Assembly (NCBI GenBank): GCA_036567205.1
Contig: DATCVA010000240.1
Span: forward strand, 1 to 12,679
DNA: 12,679 nt
Direction of reading: 5' to 3'
Source: DATCVA01 sp036567205
GTDB taxonomy: Bacteria > Pseudomonadota > Gammaproteobacteria > Burkholderiales > Burkholderiaceae_B
Part shown: piece after piece, positions 1 through 6,083 of the stretch
How positions within the stretch are numbered: the stretch's first letter is position 1
Layout of the letters: each line of letters opens with the position of its first letter
Program-made: the position numbers and the translations under genes
Notes under the pieces: generated by a model
Told to the model about the DNA's origin: nothing
What the model saw: only the letters and a program-made list of their open reading frames with translations
Databases searched by the model: none

Positions 1-1175
1 GCCAGAGTTGGAGCATTAGAGACACGCGTCAGGCTGTTATTGAACGTGGGCACCTCAATCAGGCCGGAACCGGCAGCATCGACACGCGCGATAAAGGCAG
101 CGTTGTTGGTGAGCGCGCCGACCACGACGTTTCCTGCAGCGTTGACGCCAGTTGCCTGAGCCGTACCGGCGTCGGTGACCGTGACGCCATTGGCGGCCAG
201 CCACTCCTCCACTGACTGCATACCGGTGGCTTGGGTCCAGCGAAAGCCGCGCATCGCGTTGCCTGCCGCGCCGTCAGTCGCAGTTCCCACCACCACATCG
301 CCAGCTGCATTTACGCCCCTGGCATCTGATACATCGCCGCTATTAAGTGTGCCCAGACTCTCCATGCCGGCGGCCTGGGTCCAGCGAAAGCCGCGCATCG
401 CGTTGCCTGCCGCGCCGTCAGCCGCAGTTCCCACTACCACATCGCCAGCTGCATTTACGCTGCGGGCAAATGAGTCATTGCCGCCATTCAGTGTCCCAAG
501 GCTTTCCATGCCGGTGGTCTGGGTCCAACGAAAGCCGCGCATCGCGTTGCTCGCCGCGCCGTCAGCCGCAGTTCCCACCACCACATCACCAGTCGCATTT
601 ATGCCCCCAGCATCTGATACATCGCCGCCATTAAGTGTGCCCAGACTCTCCATGCCGGCGGCTTGGGTCCAACGAAAGGCGCGCATCGCGTTGCCCGCCG
701 CGCCGTCAGTCGCAGTTCCCACCACGACATCGCCGACCGCATTCACGCCGCTGGCAAATGAGTCATTGCCGCTATTCAGTGTTCCAAGGCTCACCATGCC
801 GGTTGCCTGCGTCCAACGAAAGGCGCGGGGACCGCCCTGAATACTGTCCCACACACGCCCCACCACCACATCGCCGAGGGCATTCACGCCGCTGGCAGCG
901 GAATAAACGTCGCCAATATTGAGTGTGCCCAAGCTCTGCATGCCGGTGGCCTGGGTCCAACGAAAGGCACGCTGAGCGTCGCCTGCCGTGCCATCAGTGG
1001 CATATCCCACCACGACATCGCCGACCGCGTTGATGCTGGCGGCGAACGAAAGGGAGCTACCATTGAGTCCTCCAATATCAAGGAGTTCGTTTGCCTGGGC
1101 GGGCAAGGCGCACAATGACCACGGCAGAATGCACAGCAGTGGCAAGGCTATGCGTAGGGAGGGACTGGTTTTCAT
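1..1175 (-). CDS. HAF-repeat exported protein, probable autotransporter passenger (partial, 3' end off the left edge)
   Basis: The open frame runs from an ATG at 1175 down to base 1 without a stop, giving 391 residues; the C-terminus is outside. An AGGA lies 7 bases before the ATG. Residues 1-28 form a Sec signal peptide with a hydrophobic core and a PAQA cleavage site. Residues 29-68 are a degenerate repeat unit, then five exact 48-residue units (69-308) with the pattern R-A/G-F-R-W-T-Q, G-M-x-S-L-G-T-L-N and V-N-A-x-G-D-V-V-V-G, then a diverged sixth. This is the 'HAF repeat' family of extracellular repeat proteins, whose members often end in an autotransporter beta-barrel. The in-window tail (AAFIARVDAAGSGLIEV) suits the linker to such a barrel, but the barrel itself is not visible. 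The role is inferred as a surface or secreted repeat protein; no enzyme motif is seen. It is GC-rich compared with the catabolic genes to the right. Confidence 0.85.
   Translation of the reverse strand, partial: MKTSPSLRIALPLLCILPWSLCALPAQANELLDIGGLNGSSLSFAASINAVGDVVVGYATDGTAGDAQRAFRWTQATGMQSLGTLNIGDVYSAASGVNALGDVVVGRVWDSIQGGPRAFRWTQATGMVSLGTLNSGNDSFASGVNAVGDVVVGTATDGAAGNAMRAFRWTQAAGMESLGTLNGGDVSDAGGINATGDVVVGTAADGAASNAMRGFRWTQTTGMESLGTLNGGNDSFARSVNAAGDVVVGTAADGAAGNAMRGFRWTQAAGMESLGTLNSGDVSDARGVNAAGDVVVGTATDGAAGNAMRGFRWTQATGMQSVEEWLAANGVTVTDAGTAQATGVNAAGNVVVGALTNNAAFIARVDAAGSGLIEVPTFNNSLTRVSNAPTL
252..971 (-). repeat. Five tandem 144-bp coding repeats (48-aa HAF units) with a diverged sixth
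   Basis: The plus-strand marker CGAAAG (Phe-Arg of each unit) recurs at 241, 385, 529, 673, 817 and 961, exactly 144 bp apart. Units read from 971 leftward; the sixth, starting at 251, changes after about 13 residues and gains an insertion. The loop after G-T-L-N alternates between GDV-type (units 1, 3, 5) and GND-type (units 2, 4), giving a second period of 288 bp. The units differ mainly in loops, while the W-T-Q and D-V-V-V-G core is constant, as expected for a stacked beta solenoid or propeller-like fold. Confidence 0.93.
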
Positions 1176-1374
1176 TTTTTTCCTGTTGTTTCGGCTCATG
1201 CTAAGGTCAGAAGGCTGGTATTGGTGTGCACCTCCCGATCTGAAGTGCCGCCGAGTATAAGAGTTTGTTTACAATTGAAACTGAGCAAATCTGAGCGCCG
1301 TTTATCCGGTCCACTACTATCTTTACTTGATGGCGAGAGTGCTCTGTTTCGCCTTACCCCTATAGGAGATCCAC
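1176..1374. promoter_or_regulatory. Divergent intergenic region with phased CTGAGC direct repeat and a TATACT box
   Basis: This region separates the HAF-repeat gene (minus) from the PAS regulator (plus). CTGAGC occurs at 1281-1286 and 1291-1296, a 10-bp spacing that puts both copies on one face of the helix, as OmpR-type winged-helix proteins usually bind. On the minus strand a TATACT hexamer (1259 to 1254) is a good -10 for the repeat gene, with no good -35. The CTGAGC pair would then lie about 34-49 bp upstream of the start of transcription, the usual place for an activator. I see no convincing promoter for the plus-strand gene. Confidence 0.4.
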
Positions 1375-2070
1375 ATGTCTGACCCGCACTATCCCGACCT
1401 GATGGCGTTGGTTCTGGATGCCGTCTGCGTCGTAAGCGAGTCGGGTACCTTTCTTACTGTTACTGGCGCCTGTGAACGGATTTTTGGCTATGCGCCCCAA
1501 GAGCTCGTCGGGCGGCAAATGATGGATTTTGTCTACGAGCCTGATCGGGTAGCAACGTTGGGAGCCGTCGGCCGGCTCATGAAGGGCTCGCTGCAGTACG
1601 ATTTCGAGAACCGTTACGTGCGCAAGGATGGCCGGGTGATTCGAATTATGTGGTCTGCACGCTGGTATCCAGACAAAAAAGTACGAGTTGCAGTTGCCCG
1701 GGATGTCACCTCTCGGAAAATTCAGCCCCATGCCACAGGTGCGGAGCCTTCCCTGCCTGTGGCGCCTTCATGGCAACTTTGCAGTTCGCCGCCGTGTCTT
1801 GTCCCGCCTGGTGCGGCTTCCATCCCATTGTCGCACCAGGACTACATTGTCCTTGCCACACTCGCAGCCAATGGCAAGGGCGTCGTTAGCCGTAAGGAAA
1901 TAGTCCAGGCTCTGGGCAAAGACTATTTGGACTACGACCAGCGTCGGCTCGATACGCAAATGCGTCGCCTGCGCCGCAAGGTGGAGCAGGCGTGCGCGCT
2001 ACGGCTGCCTGTGGCGACGATGCGGGGGGTGGGGTATAGGTTTTACGATCCGATTGAGATTCGGATTTAA
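1375..2070 (+). CDS. PAS-domain transcriptional regulator with C-terminal OmpR-type winged helix
   Basis: 231 residues; the start is set by AGGAG at 1364-1368, six bases before the ATG. Residues about 5-115 are a PAS fold (F-G-Y-A-P-Q-E-L-V-G-R, then Y-V-R-K-D-G-R-V-I and the closing V-A-R-D-V-T motif). A Pro/Ala-rich linker (about 116-150) leads to a Trans_reg_C winged helix (about 150-228) with R-R-L-D-T-Q-M-R-R-L-R-R-K-V-E and the wing T-M-R-G-V-G-Y-R-F. There is no receiver domain, no phospho-acceptor Asp and no membrane segment, so it is a one-component cytoplasmic sensor rather than a two-component response regulator. The ligand or cofactor of the PAS domain cannot be told. It is divergent from the HAF-repeat gene and a plausible regulator of it. 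Confidence 0.87.
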   Translation: MSDPHYPDLMALVLDAVCVVSESGTFLTVTGACERIFGYAPQELVGRQMMDFVYEPDRVATLGAVGRLMKGSLQYDFENRYVRKDGRVIRIMWSARWYPDKKVRVAVARDVTSRKIQPHATGAEPSLPVAPSWQLCSSPPCLVPPGAASIPLSHQDYIVLATLAANGKGVVSRKEIVQALGKDYLDYDQRRLDTQMRRLRRKVEQACALRLPVATMRGVGYRFYDPIEIRI

Positions 2071-2197
2071 TAAAAATCGCTTCTCGCGGTTGCGTTTAGG
2101 ATCTGCGCGTTGCGCGATAACCCATGTCCGCGATACAGCTAGACTTCGCTTCATAGCGCTGATAGTGCACGCTTTAATCCAGGTTCGGACTCTCCAA
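2071..2197. other. Convergent intergenic gap, no terminator recognised
   Basis: These 127 bp lie between the 3' ends of the PAS regulator (plus) and the IclR gene (minus). I find no stem-loop followed by a T-run on either strand and no ORF with a ribosome-binding site. Confidence 0.5.
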
Positions 2198-2968
2198 TCA
2201 GGGGTGCCAGCTTGCCGGGCTCTTGAACGACTTGTCAGAACCGTTGGAAGCCAGTGCCCGCGACAAACTGGCTTCAGCGTTTATAAGCCGTTTCAGATGC
2301 CCCGCCAAGACGTCGTGCGGAAGTCGTTCCGCCTGCCCTGAAACACAAAGAGCCCCGAATAATCGGCGACCGGCCCCGAATACCGGGATAGCAATACTCG
2401 ACATATTCGGATCACGCTCACGGACTGATATGTAATATCCCACGCGCCGGATGTCGTCATAAACAGGTCCCTGTTGACCAGAAAACGCCAATAGCACACG
2501 ACCGGATGCCCCTTTGTCTAAAGGTAATTTTTCGCCTGTGCGGACATGGACTCTGATCAGGCTGCTTCTGTCGACCCTAGCCACACAGGTTCGCCAGTTG
2601 CCCTCGCGGACAAAAAATGCTGCCGTTTCCCCTGATTGATCGCTAAGGCGCCGCAACAGGGAGTCGATGACGTTATTAACATCAAATGAAGTCTGGTAAC
2701 GAACCCCCAACCAGCCGGCGGCGGGTCCCAGGCGCCATCGTCCGTCATCTGTCTGGGATAGGTAATCGGCACGGGCCAATGTTCTGGCTGTACGTAAGAC
2801 GGTCGTTTTATTCATGCTCAGACGCCGGCTTAGCTCTGCAAGGGAGACACTCTGTTCGTTGATTTGAAAAACGTCCAGTATTGCTAACGAGCGGGATACT
2901 GCATCGATATTCTCGCGCTTCGCGGCAATCGACGAGCGCTCATGTTTGATTTCGCTATCCACTTTCAT
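2198..2968 (-). CDS. IclR-family transcriptional regulator
   Basis: 256 residues, the usual length for IclR proteins. Residues about 20-82 are the winged helix-turn-helix (A-V-S-R-S-L-A-I-L-D-V-F, S-L-A-E-L-S-R-R-L-S-M-N-K-T-T-V-L-R, then the wing D-G-R-W-R-L-G-P). Residues about 95-240 are the effector domain, with a V-R-E-G-N hairpin, the K-L-P-L-D-K-G-A-S-G-R-V-L-L-A motif and S-S-I-A-I-P-V-F-G. The start is the only suitable ATG; its ribosome-binding site is weak. The gene is divergent from the PrpB-like lyase operon, the common layout for IclR proteins that control an adjacent catabolic operon in response to a carboxylic or aromatic acid. That role is inferred from context. Confidence 0.92.
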   Translation of the reverse strand: MKVDSEIKHERSSIAAKRENIDAVSRSLAILDVFQINEQSVSLAELSRRLSMNKTTVLRTARTLARADYLSQTDDGRWRLGPAAGWLGVRYQTSFDVNNVIDSLLRRLSDQSGETAAFFVREGNWRTCVARVDRSSLIRVHVRTGEKLPLDKGASGRVLLAFSGQQGPVYDDIRRVGYYISVRERDPNMSSIAIPVFGAGRRLFGALCVSGQAERLPHDVLAGHLKRLINAEASLSRALASNGSDKSFKSPASWHP

Positions 2969-2983
2969 AAATCACATATTCCA

Positions 2984-3024
2984 CAATCAGTGTTTCGCTG
3001 TGCACAACGCAATTGTACTGATTG
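2984..3024. promoter_or_regulatory. Inverted repeat CAATCAGT...ACTGATTG in the iclR/lyase divergent promoter region, candidate operator
   Basis: Perfect 8-bp arms occupy 2984-2991 and 3017-3024, 33 bp centre to centre (about three helical turns). A perfect TGTGCACA palindrome sits almost at the midpoint (2999-3006), and a smaller ACAA/TTGT pair lies at 3004-3016. Position between the IclR gene and its presumed target favours operator function. A weak sigma-70-like pair for the lyase gene is TTGTAC (3014-3019) with CAAAAT (3037-3042), spacer 17, which the right arm would overlap. Binding is inference. Confidence 0.45.
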
Positions 3025-3090
3025 ATAAGGTTGTCGCAAAATCGACTTCATTAATTTCGTTTTTATTTACCTATCAACGTCGGAAAAAAA

Positions 3091-4008
3091 ATGCCCCTTG
3101 AACAAGCACAATCCTCATCTCGTCCTCAAACCCCTGGTATGCGTTTTCGAAACGCGTTAAGTGAAAGCAAGCCGTTGCCTATCGTGGGGACCGTCAATCC
3201 GTATTGCGCTATGTTGGCTAAAAGGGCTGGGCATAAAGCGATCTACATCGCAGGTGGCGGCTTGGCTACTCACTCATACGGTTTGCCCGATTTGGCCATG
3301 ACTACGATGACAGAAGTTCTGGCTGATGTGCGGCGCATAACAGACGTCTGCGATCTGCCGCTAATGGTTGATGTCGATACAGGATTTGGCGGGGTTTTAA
3401 ATATTGCGCGGTTAATGAAAGGACTTATTAAGGACGGTGCCGCAGCTATGCATATCGAAGACCAGGTTATGTTGAAGCGATGCGGCCATCGTCCGAACAA
3501 GGGGCTGGTCAGTACCGCTGAAATGGTCGATCGGATTAAGTCTTGCGTAGACGCCCGGTTAGATGATTCGTTTTTCATTGTTGCCCGTACCGATGCGTTG
3601 GCCACCGAGGGTCTGCAGGCCAGCATTGACCGAGCATGCTCCTATGCCGAAGCAGGAGCCGACATGATTTTTGCGGAAGCCTGCACAGAGATCGAGCAAT
3701 ACCGAAAATTTGCTGACGCGTTAAATCGCCCGCATTCCTTGTTGGCGAACGTTACTGAGTTTTCGTTAACACCGAACTTCAGTCTGACCGAACTAGCCGT
3801 AGCGGGGGTCTCGGCCGCTTTATATCCTTTATCGGCTGCCCGTGCCATGGCGCACGCAGCCACAACTGTTTATGAGGCAATTTTACGAGACGGATCTCAG
3901 AAAAATGTCCTGGACATTATGCAAAATCGAAAAACACTGTACGAGGTCCTTAACTATGAAACCTATGAAGCCAAGTATGACGAGTTGTTCGTCTCCGATT
4001 TAACTTAG
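3091..4008 (+). CDS. PrpB-like lyase of the isocitrate lyase/PEP mutase superfamily (2-methylisocitrate lyase-like)
   Basis: 305 residues, close to bacterial PrpB. The whole chain aligns by eye with 2-methylisocitrate lyase: P-I-V-G-T-V-N, Y-G-L-P-D-L (Asp67), the Mg-binding D-V-D-T-G-F-G (Asp94, Asp96), I-E-D-Q-V, the signature K-R-C-G-H with the catalytic Cys131, A-R-T-D-A-L, F-A-E-A, A-N-V-T-E-F and L-Y-P-L-S-A. Family members split a 2-hydroxy (methyl)tricarboxylate or related acid into pyruvate (or glyoxylate) and a dicarboxylate, in the cytoplasm. The loop that holds Ser-Gly-Gly in E. coli PrpB reads A-G-G here (Ala54), and the early N-A-N-H is N-P-Y-C. No methylcitrate synthase or dehydratase lies nearby, so a substrate other than methylisocitrate is likely. 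First gene of the operon; the ribosome-binding site is a weak GGA before an A-run. Confidence 0.85.
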   Translation: MPLEQAQSSSRPQTPGMRFRNALSESKPLPIVGTVNPYCAMLAKRAGHKAIYIAGGGLATHSYGLPDLAMTTMTEVLADVRRITDVCDLPLMVDVDTGFGGVLNIARLMKGLIKDGAAAMHIEDQVMLKRCGHRPNKGLVSTAEMVDRIKSCVDARLDDSFFIVARTDALATEGLQASIDRACSYAEAGADMIFAEACTEIEQYRKFADALNRPHSLLANVTEFSLTPNFSLTELAVAGVSAALYPLSAARAMAHAATTVYEAILRDGSQKNVLDIMQNRKTLYEVLNYETYEAKYDELFVSDLT

Positions 4009-4019
4009 GCAGGACGCAG

Positions 4020-4097
4020 ATGAATGGTCTTTTGTCAGAAGCCGGGATAAAAGCACGGACCACACTAATCAAGAATGCGGGGATAGCTCGCCAATGA
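4020..4097 (+). CDS. Possible 25-codon coupling ORF between the lyase and amidohydrolase genes
   Basis: An ATG at 4020, six bases after AGGA (4010-4013), opens a 25-codon frame (begins M-N-G-L-L-S-E-A-G, ends G-I-A-R-Q) that stops at 4095-4097. Its TGA overlaps the amidohydrolase ATG (4094-4096) as ATGA, the classic arrangement for translational coupling. It has a better ribosome-binding site than the downstream gene. The peptide resembles nothing I know. It could equally be chance in an 85-bp gap; the start context and the ATGA stop are the only support. Confidence 0.3.
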   Translation: MNGLLSEAGIKARTTLIKNAGIARQ

Positions 4098-4975
4098 ACA
4101 TCATCGAAATTAACAACACAATGCTTGATCAAAATCTCTATGCCGTTGACTGTCATGCCCATATCGTAGATTCGGCACGATTTCCATTCTCTAATCCGGA
4201 TGGATATAAACCTGGTCCTAATGAGTGCGGTACCGCTCATGAATTCCGGACAGTGCTGGATCACCATCAAATCACCCATGCACTTCTGGTTAATCCGTTT
4301 GCGGGGTATGCAACCGACAATAGCTGCATGCTTGATGCGATAGCCACCTCTAAAGGTCGTTTTAAAGGCATTGCTTTAATCAATGAGAGCACCAGCGATT
4401 TGACGTTAAAGCAACTGACCGATGGGGGAGTGATCGGTGCGCGATTCAATACATTGTTTTCCAGCTCAACCTCGCTTCATGGCGCGGAGGGTGCAAAGCT
4501 TCTGGCTCGAGTTAAGGATCATGGCTGGTTTGCCCAGATTTATTACCATCACGAAGGGCTGCTGGATCTCTTGCCTTTGTTGAAAAGAACAGGAATTAAA
4601 GTAGTCATTGATCATTGTGGTTGCCCCAATACAGGACAAGGAATCATGCAGCCCGAGTTCCAGGCATTGCTTGAACTTGGCCGTGGCGGGAATAGTGCCA
4701 TCAAACTTTCCGGCGCCTTCCGATATTCAACCGAAGCATGGCCATATAGCGACACTGAACCTTACATACGCGAACTGGTTAAAGCCTTCACACTGGATCG
4801 TTGCGTCTGGGGTTCCGACTGGCCGTTTGTCCGGGTTCCAAAACGAATGGATTACGGACCTGTGCGAAGTTTGCTGGATCGCTGGTTTCCCGATGCTGCC
4901 GATCAGCGAAAAATCCTCTGGGAAACACCAGGCAACTTGTTCGGTTTCAGCGCAAAGGAGACGGCACATGCGTGA
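4094..4975 (+). CDS. Amidohydrolase-2 family hydrolase, LigI-like (2-pyrone-4,6-dicarboxylate lactonase family)
   Basis: 293 residues, a metal-dependent TIM-barrel hydrolase. Visible active-site motifs are D-C-H-A-H near the N-terminus (His21, His23), V-V-I-D-H-C-G (His174) and W-G-S-D-W-P-F (Asp242), in the order and spacing of the LigI / D-galactarolactone isomerase branch of amidohydrolase family 2. Relatives hydrolyse or isomerise lactones of polycarboxylic acids in the cytoplasm. Here it probably opens a lactone that feeds the lyase and dehydrogenase on either side; the lactone is not identified. Its stop lies 8 bp inside the next gene, and its ATG overlaps the stop of a possible 25-codon ORF. 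Its own ribosome-binding site (GGGGA, about 10 bases upstream) is mediocre. Confidence 0.85.
   Translation: MNIIEINNTMLDQNLYAVDCHAHIVDSARFPFSNPDGYKPGPNECGTAHEFRTVLDHHQITHALLVNPFAGYATDNSCMLDAIATSKGRFKGIALINESTSDLTLKQLTDGGVIGARFNTLFSSSTSLHGAEGAKLLARVKDHGWFAQIYYHHEGLLDLLPLLKRTGIKVVIDHCGCPNTGQGIMQPEFQALLELGRGGNSAIKLSGAFRYSTEAWPYSDTEPYIRELVKAFTLDRCVWGSDWPFVRVPKRMDYGPVRSLLDRWFPDAADQRKILWETPGNLFGFSAKETAHA
4954..4960 (+). promoter_or_regulatory. Ribosome-binding site that fixes the Ldh2-family start
   Basis: AAAGGAG lies seven bases before the ATG at 4968. It supports this start over the in-frame ATG at 4608, which would overlap most of the amidohydrolase gene. Confidence 0.8.
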
Positions 4976-5984
4976 AGTGTGTCCTGGCCGGGTATTGCTC
5001 ACGCCCGTTGAAGCACGTAGCACCGCCGAACGCGCACTGGCCGGCATGGGTTATGCATCCGACGATGTTCAAATTCTGGCGGACCATATGCTGGATGCTG
5101 CGTTATGCGGTTATGAGTATTCTGGTTTGCCCAAAATTCTTAACGTAGCCGAGCAGAGAAGTATTCGTCTACCTGCCACTGCCATGTTTTTAATTTATGA
5201 AACGCCCGTATCGGCGCGCTTTCATGGTGGGGGTGAGAATGGCATGCTGACAATGCATCGCGCTACAAAAGTTGCCATCGAGAAAGCAAATGCGCACGGG
5301 TTCGCCGTAGTCGGTGTCAATAACACATGGATGAGCGGCAGAGGTAGTTTCTATGTGGAAATGCTGGCGCGGGAAGGTCTGATCGGTATTCATACCGTCA
5401 GTTCCCGACAGCAGGTGGCGCCGCCCGGGGGCGCACTGCCTGCGTTAGGCACCAATCCCATAGCTTTCGGGTTTCCAACTGAAAACGAACCGTTGCTGAT
5501 CGACTTGGGTACATCAGCGATTATGTTCACCGATTTGGCATTGCGGGTACGGCGCGGCGAGTTACTGCCCGAGGGAGTGGCCATTGATGCTGACGGATCG
5601 CCTACGCGTGATCCGCTACTAGCCAGTTTGGGCGCTGTCCTGCCATTTGGCGGCCATAAAGGTTTTGCCTTGGCTATGGCTATGCAAGCATTGGGTGTTT
5701 TGGCCGGATCAGGCGAGGACAGCGAGAAAAGTGCGGGTTATTTGATCATTGCTTTCAAACCAGATTTGATGATGCCCTTGGCCGATTATCGTCGTGAATT
5801 ATCTGCCAACGTGGCACGAATTAAAGCAACACCATTACAACCGGGTATCGAGGAAATTCGAATCCCCTCCGAACGCTCATTGCGTGAACGTGCACACAAT
5901 CGAAAAAAAGGCATCGTCATTGACATCGATATTTTGCGAGCCCTGGAAAAGCTGGGAGGCAGTGAAATCAGCTCGTTTAGTTAG
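4968..5984 (+). CDS. Malate/L-lactate dehydrogenase (Ldh2/YlbC-type) family protein with divergent active-site motifs
   Basis: 338 residues from the ATG at 4968, the family's usual length. Recognisable features are the N-terminal helices, E-Y-S-G-L-P-K-I, A-x-x-H-G-F-A-V-V-G-V-N-N, P-P-G-G-x-x-P-A-L-G-T-N-P-I-A-F-G-F-P, V-A-I-D-A-D-G-S-P-T-R-D-P and L-P-F-G-G-H-K-G-F-A-L-A-M. Relatives are cytoplasmic NAD(P)H-dependent enzymes that interconvert 2-oxo and 2-hydroxy acids (malate, ureidoglycolate, 2,3-diketogulonate, cyclic imines). In typical members the first motif is G-x-x-S-H-G with a catalytic His; here it is G-Y-E-Y-S-G (Ser52). The second conserved His (x-H-S-G) is replaced by W-M-S-G (Met122). 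The protein may belong to a subfamily with altered chemistry. The gene overlaps the amidohydrolase gene by 8 bp, so translation is coupled. Confidence 0.85.
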   Translation: MREVCPGRVLLTPVEARSTAERALAGMGYASDDVQILADHMLDAALCGYEYSGLPKILNVAEQRSIRLPATAMFLIYETPVSARFHGGGENGMLTMHRATKVAIEKANAHGFAVVGVNNTWMSGRGSFYVEMLAREGLIGIHTVSSRQQVAPPGGALPALGTNPIAFGFPTENEPLLIDLGTSAIMFTDLALRVRRGELLPEGVAIDADGSPTRDPLLASLGAVLPFGGHKGFALAMAMQALGVLAGSGEDSEKSAGYLIIAFKPDLMMPLADYRRELSANVARIKATPLQPGIEEIRIPSERSLRERAHNRKKGIVIDIDILRALEKLGGSEISSFS

Positions 5985-6083
5985 AGGGCCATACATGCTT
6001 ATATCAATAAACCGATCAGAGACGGCCGTATTAGGCGCGTCTTCAATTCAAGTTTGAAGTCACAATCCCTAAAGGAGGGTCAT
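5985..6083 (+). other. Short intra-operon gap with a small hairpin
   Basis: This gap holds a 6-bp inverted repeat, CTTCAA (6041-6046) and TTGAAG (6054-6059), twelve bases before the strong ribosome-binding site of the receptor gene. It has no T-run and is too weak for a terminator. A 20-codon frame (5995-6057) lacks a convincing ribosome-binding site. The receptor gene may have its own translation control here, but this is weak. Confidence 0.25.
6071..6079 (+). promoter_or_regulatory. Very strong ribosome-binding site for the first Bug receptor
   Basis: AAAGGAGGG is nearly a full anti-16S match and lies four bases before the ATG at 6084. It fixes that start rather than the in-frame ATG at 6054, which would spoil the signal peptide. 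Strong initiation suits an abundant periplasmic binding protein. Confidence 0.85.

Noticed and set aside
175..840. Long plus-strand frames with repeated A-W-V-Q-R-K-P-R-I-A-L-P units (175-840, 347-634, 635-922)
   Set aside because: They are antisense shadows of the 144-bp repeats: the minus strand has a signal peptide, a ribosome-binding site and a recognised repeat family, and the plus frames have none.
252..971. Regular short-period repeats considered as a CRISPR array
   Set aside because: There are no unique spacers: the whole 144-bp unit is repeated and is coding in frame.
4608..4967. N-terminal 120-residue extension of the Ldh2-family gene
   Set aside because: It overlaps most of the amidohydrolase gene in another frame and resembles nothing; the strong AAAGGAG before 4968 marks the true start.
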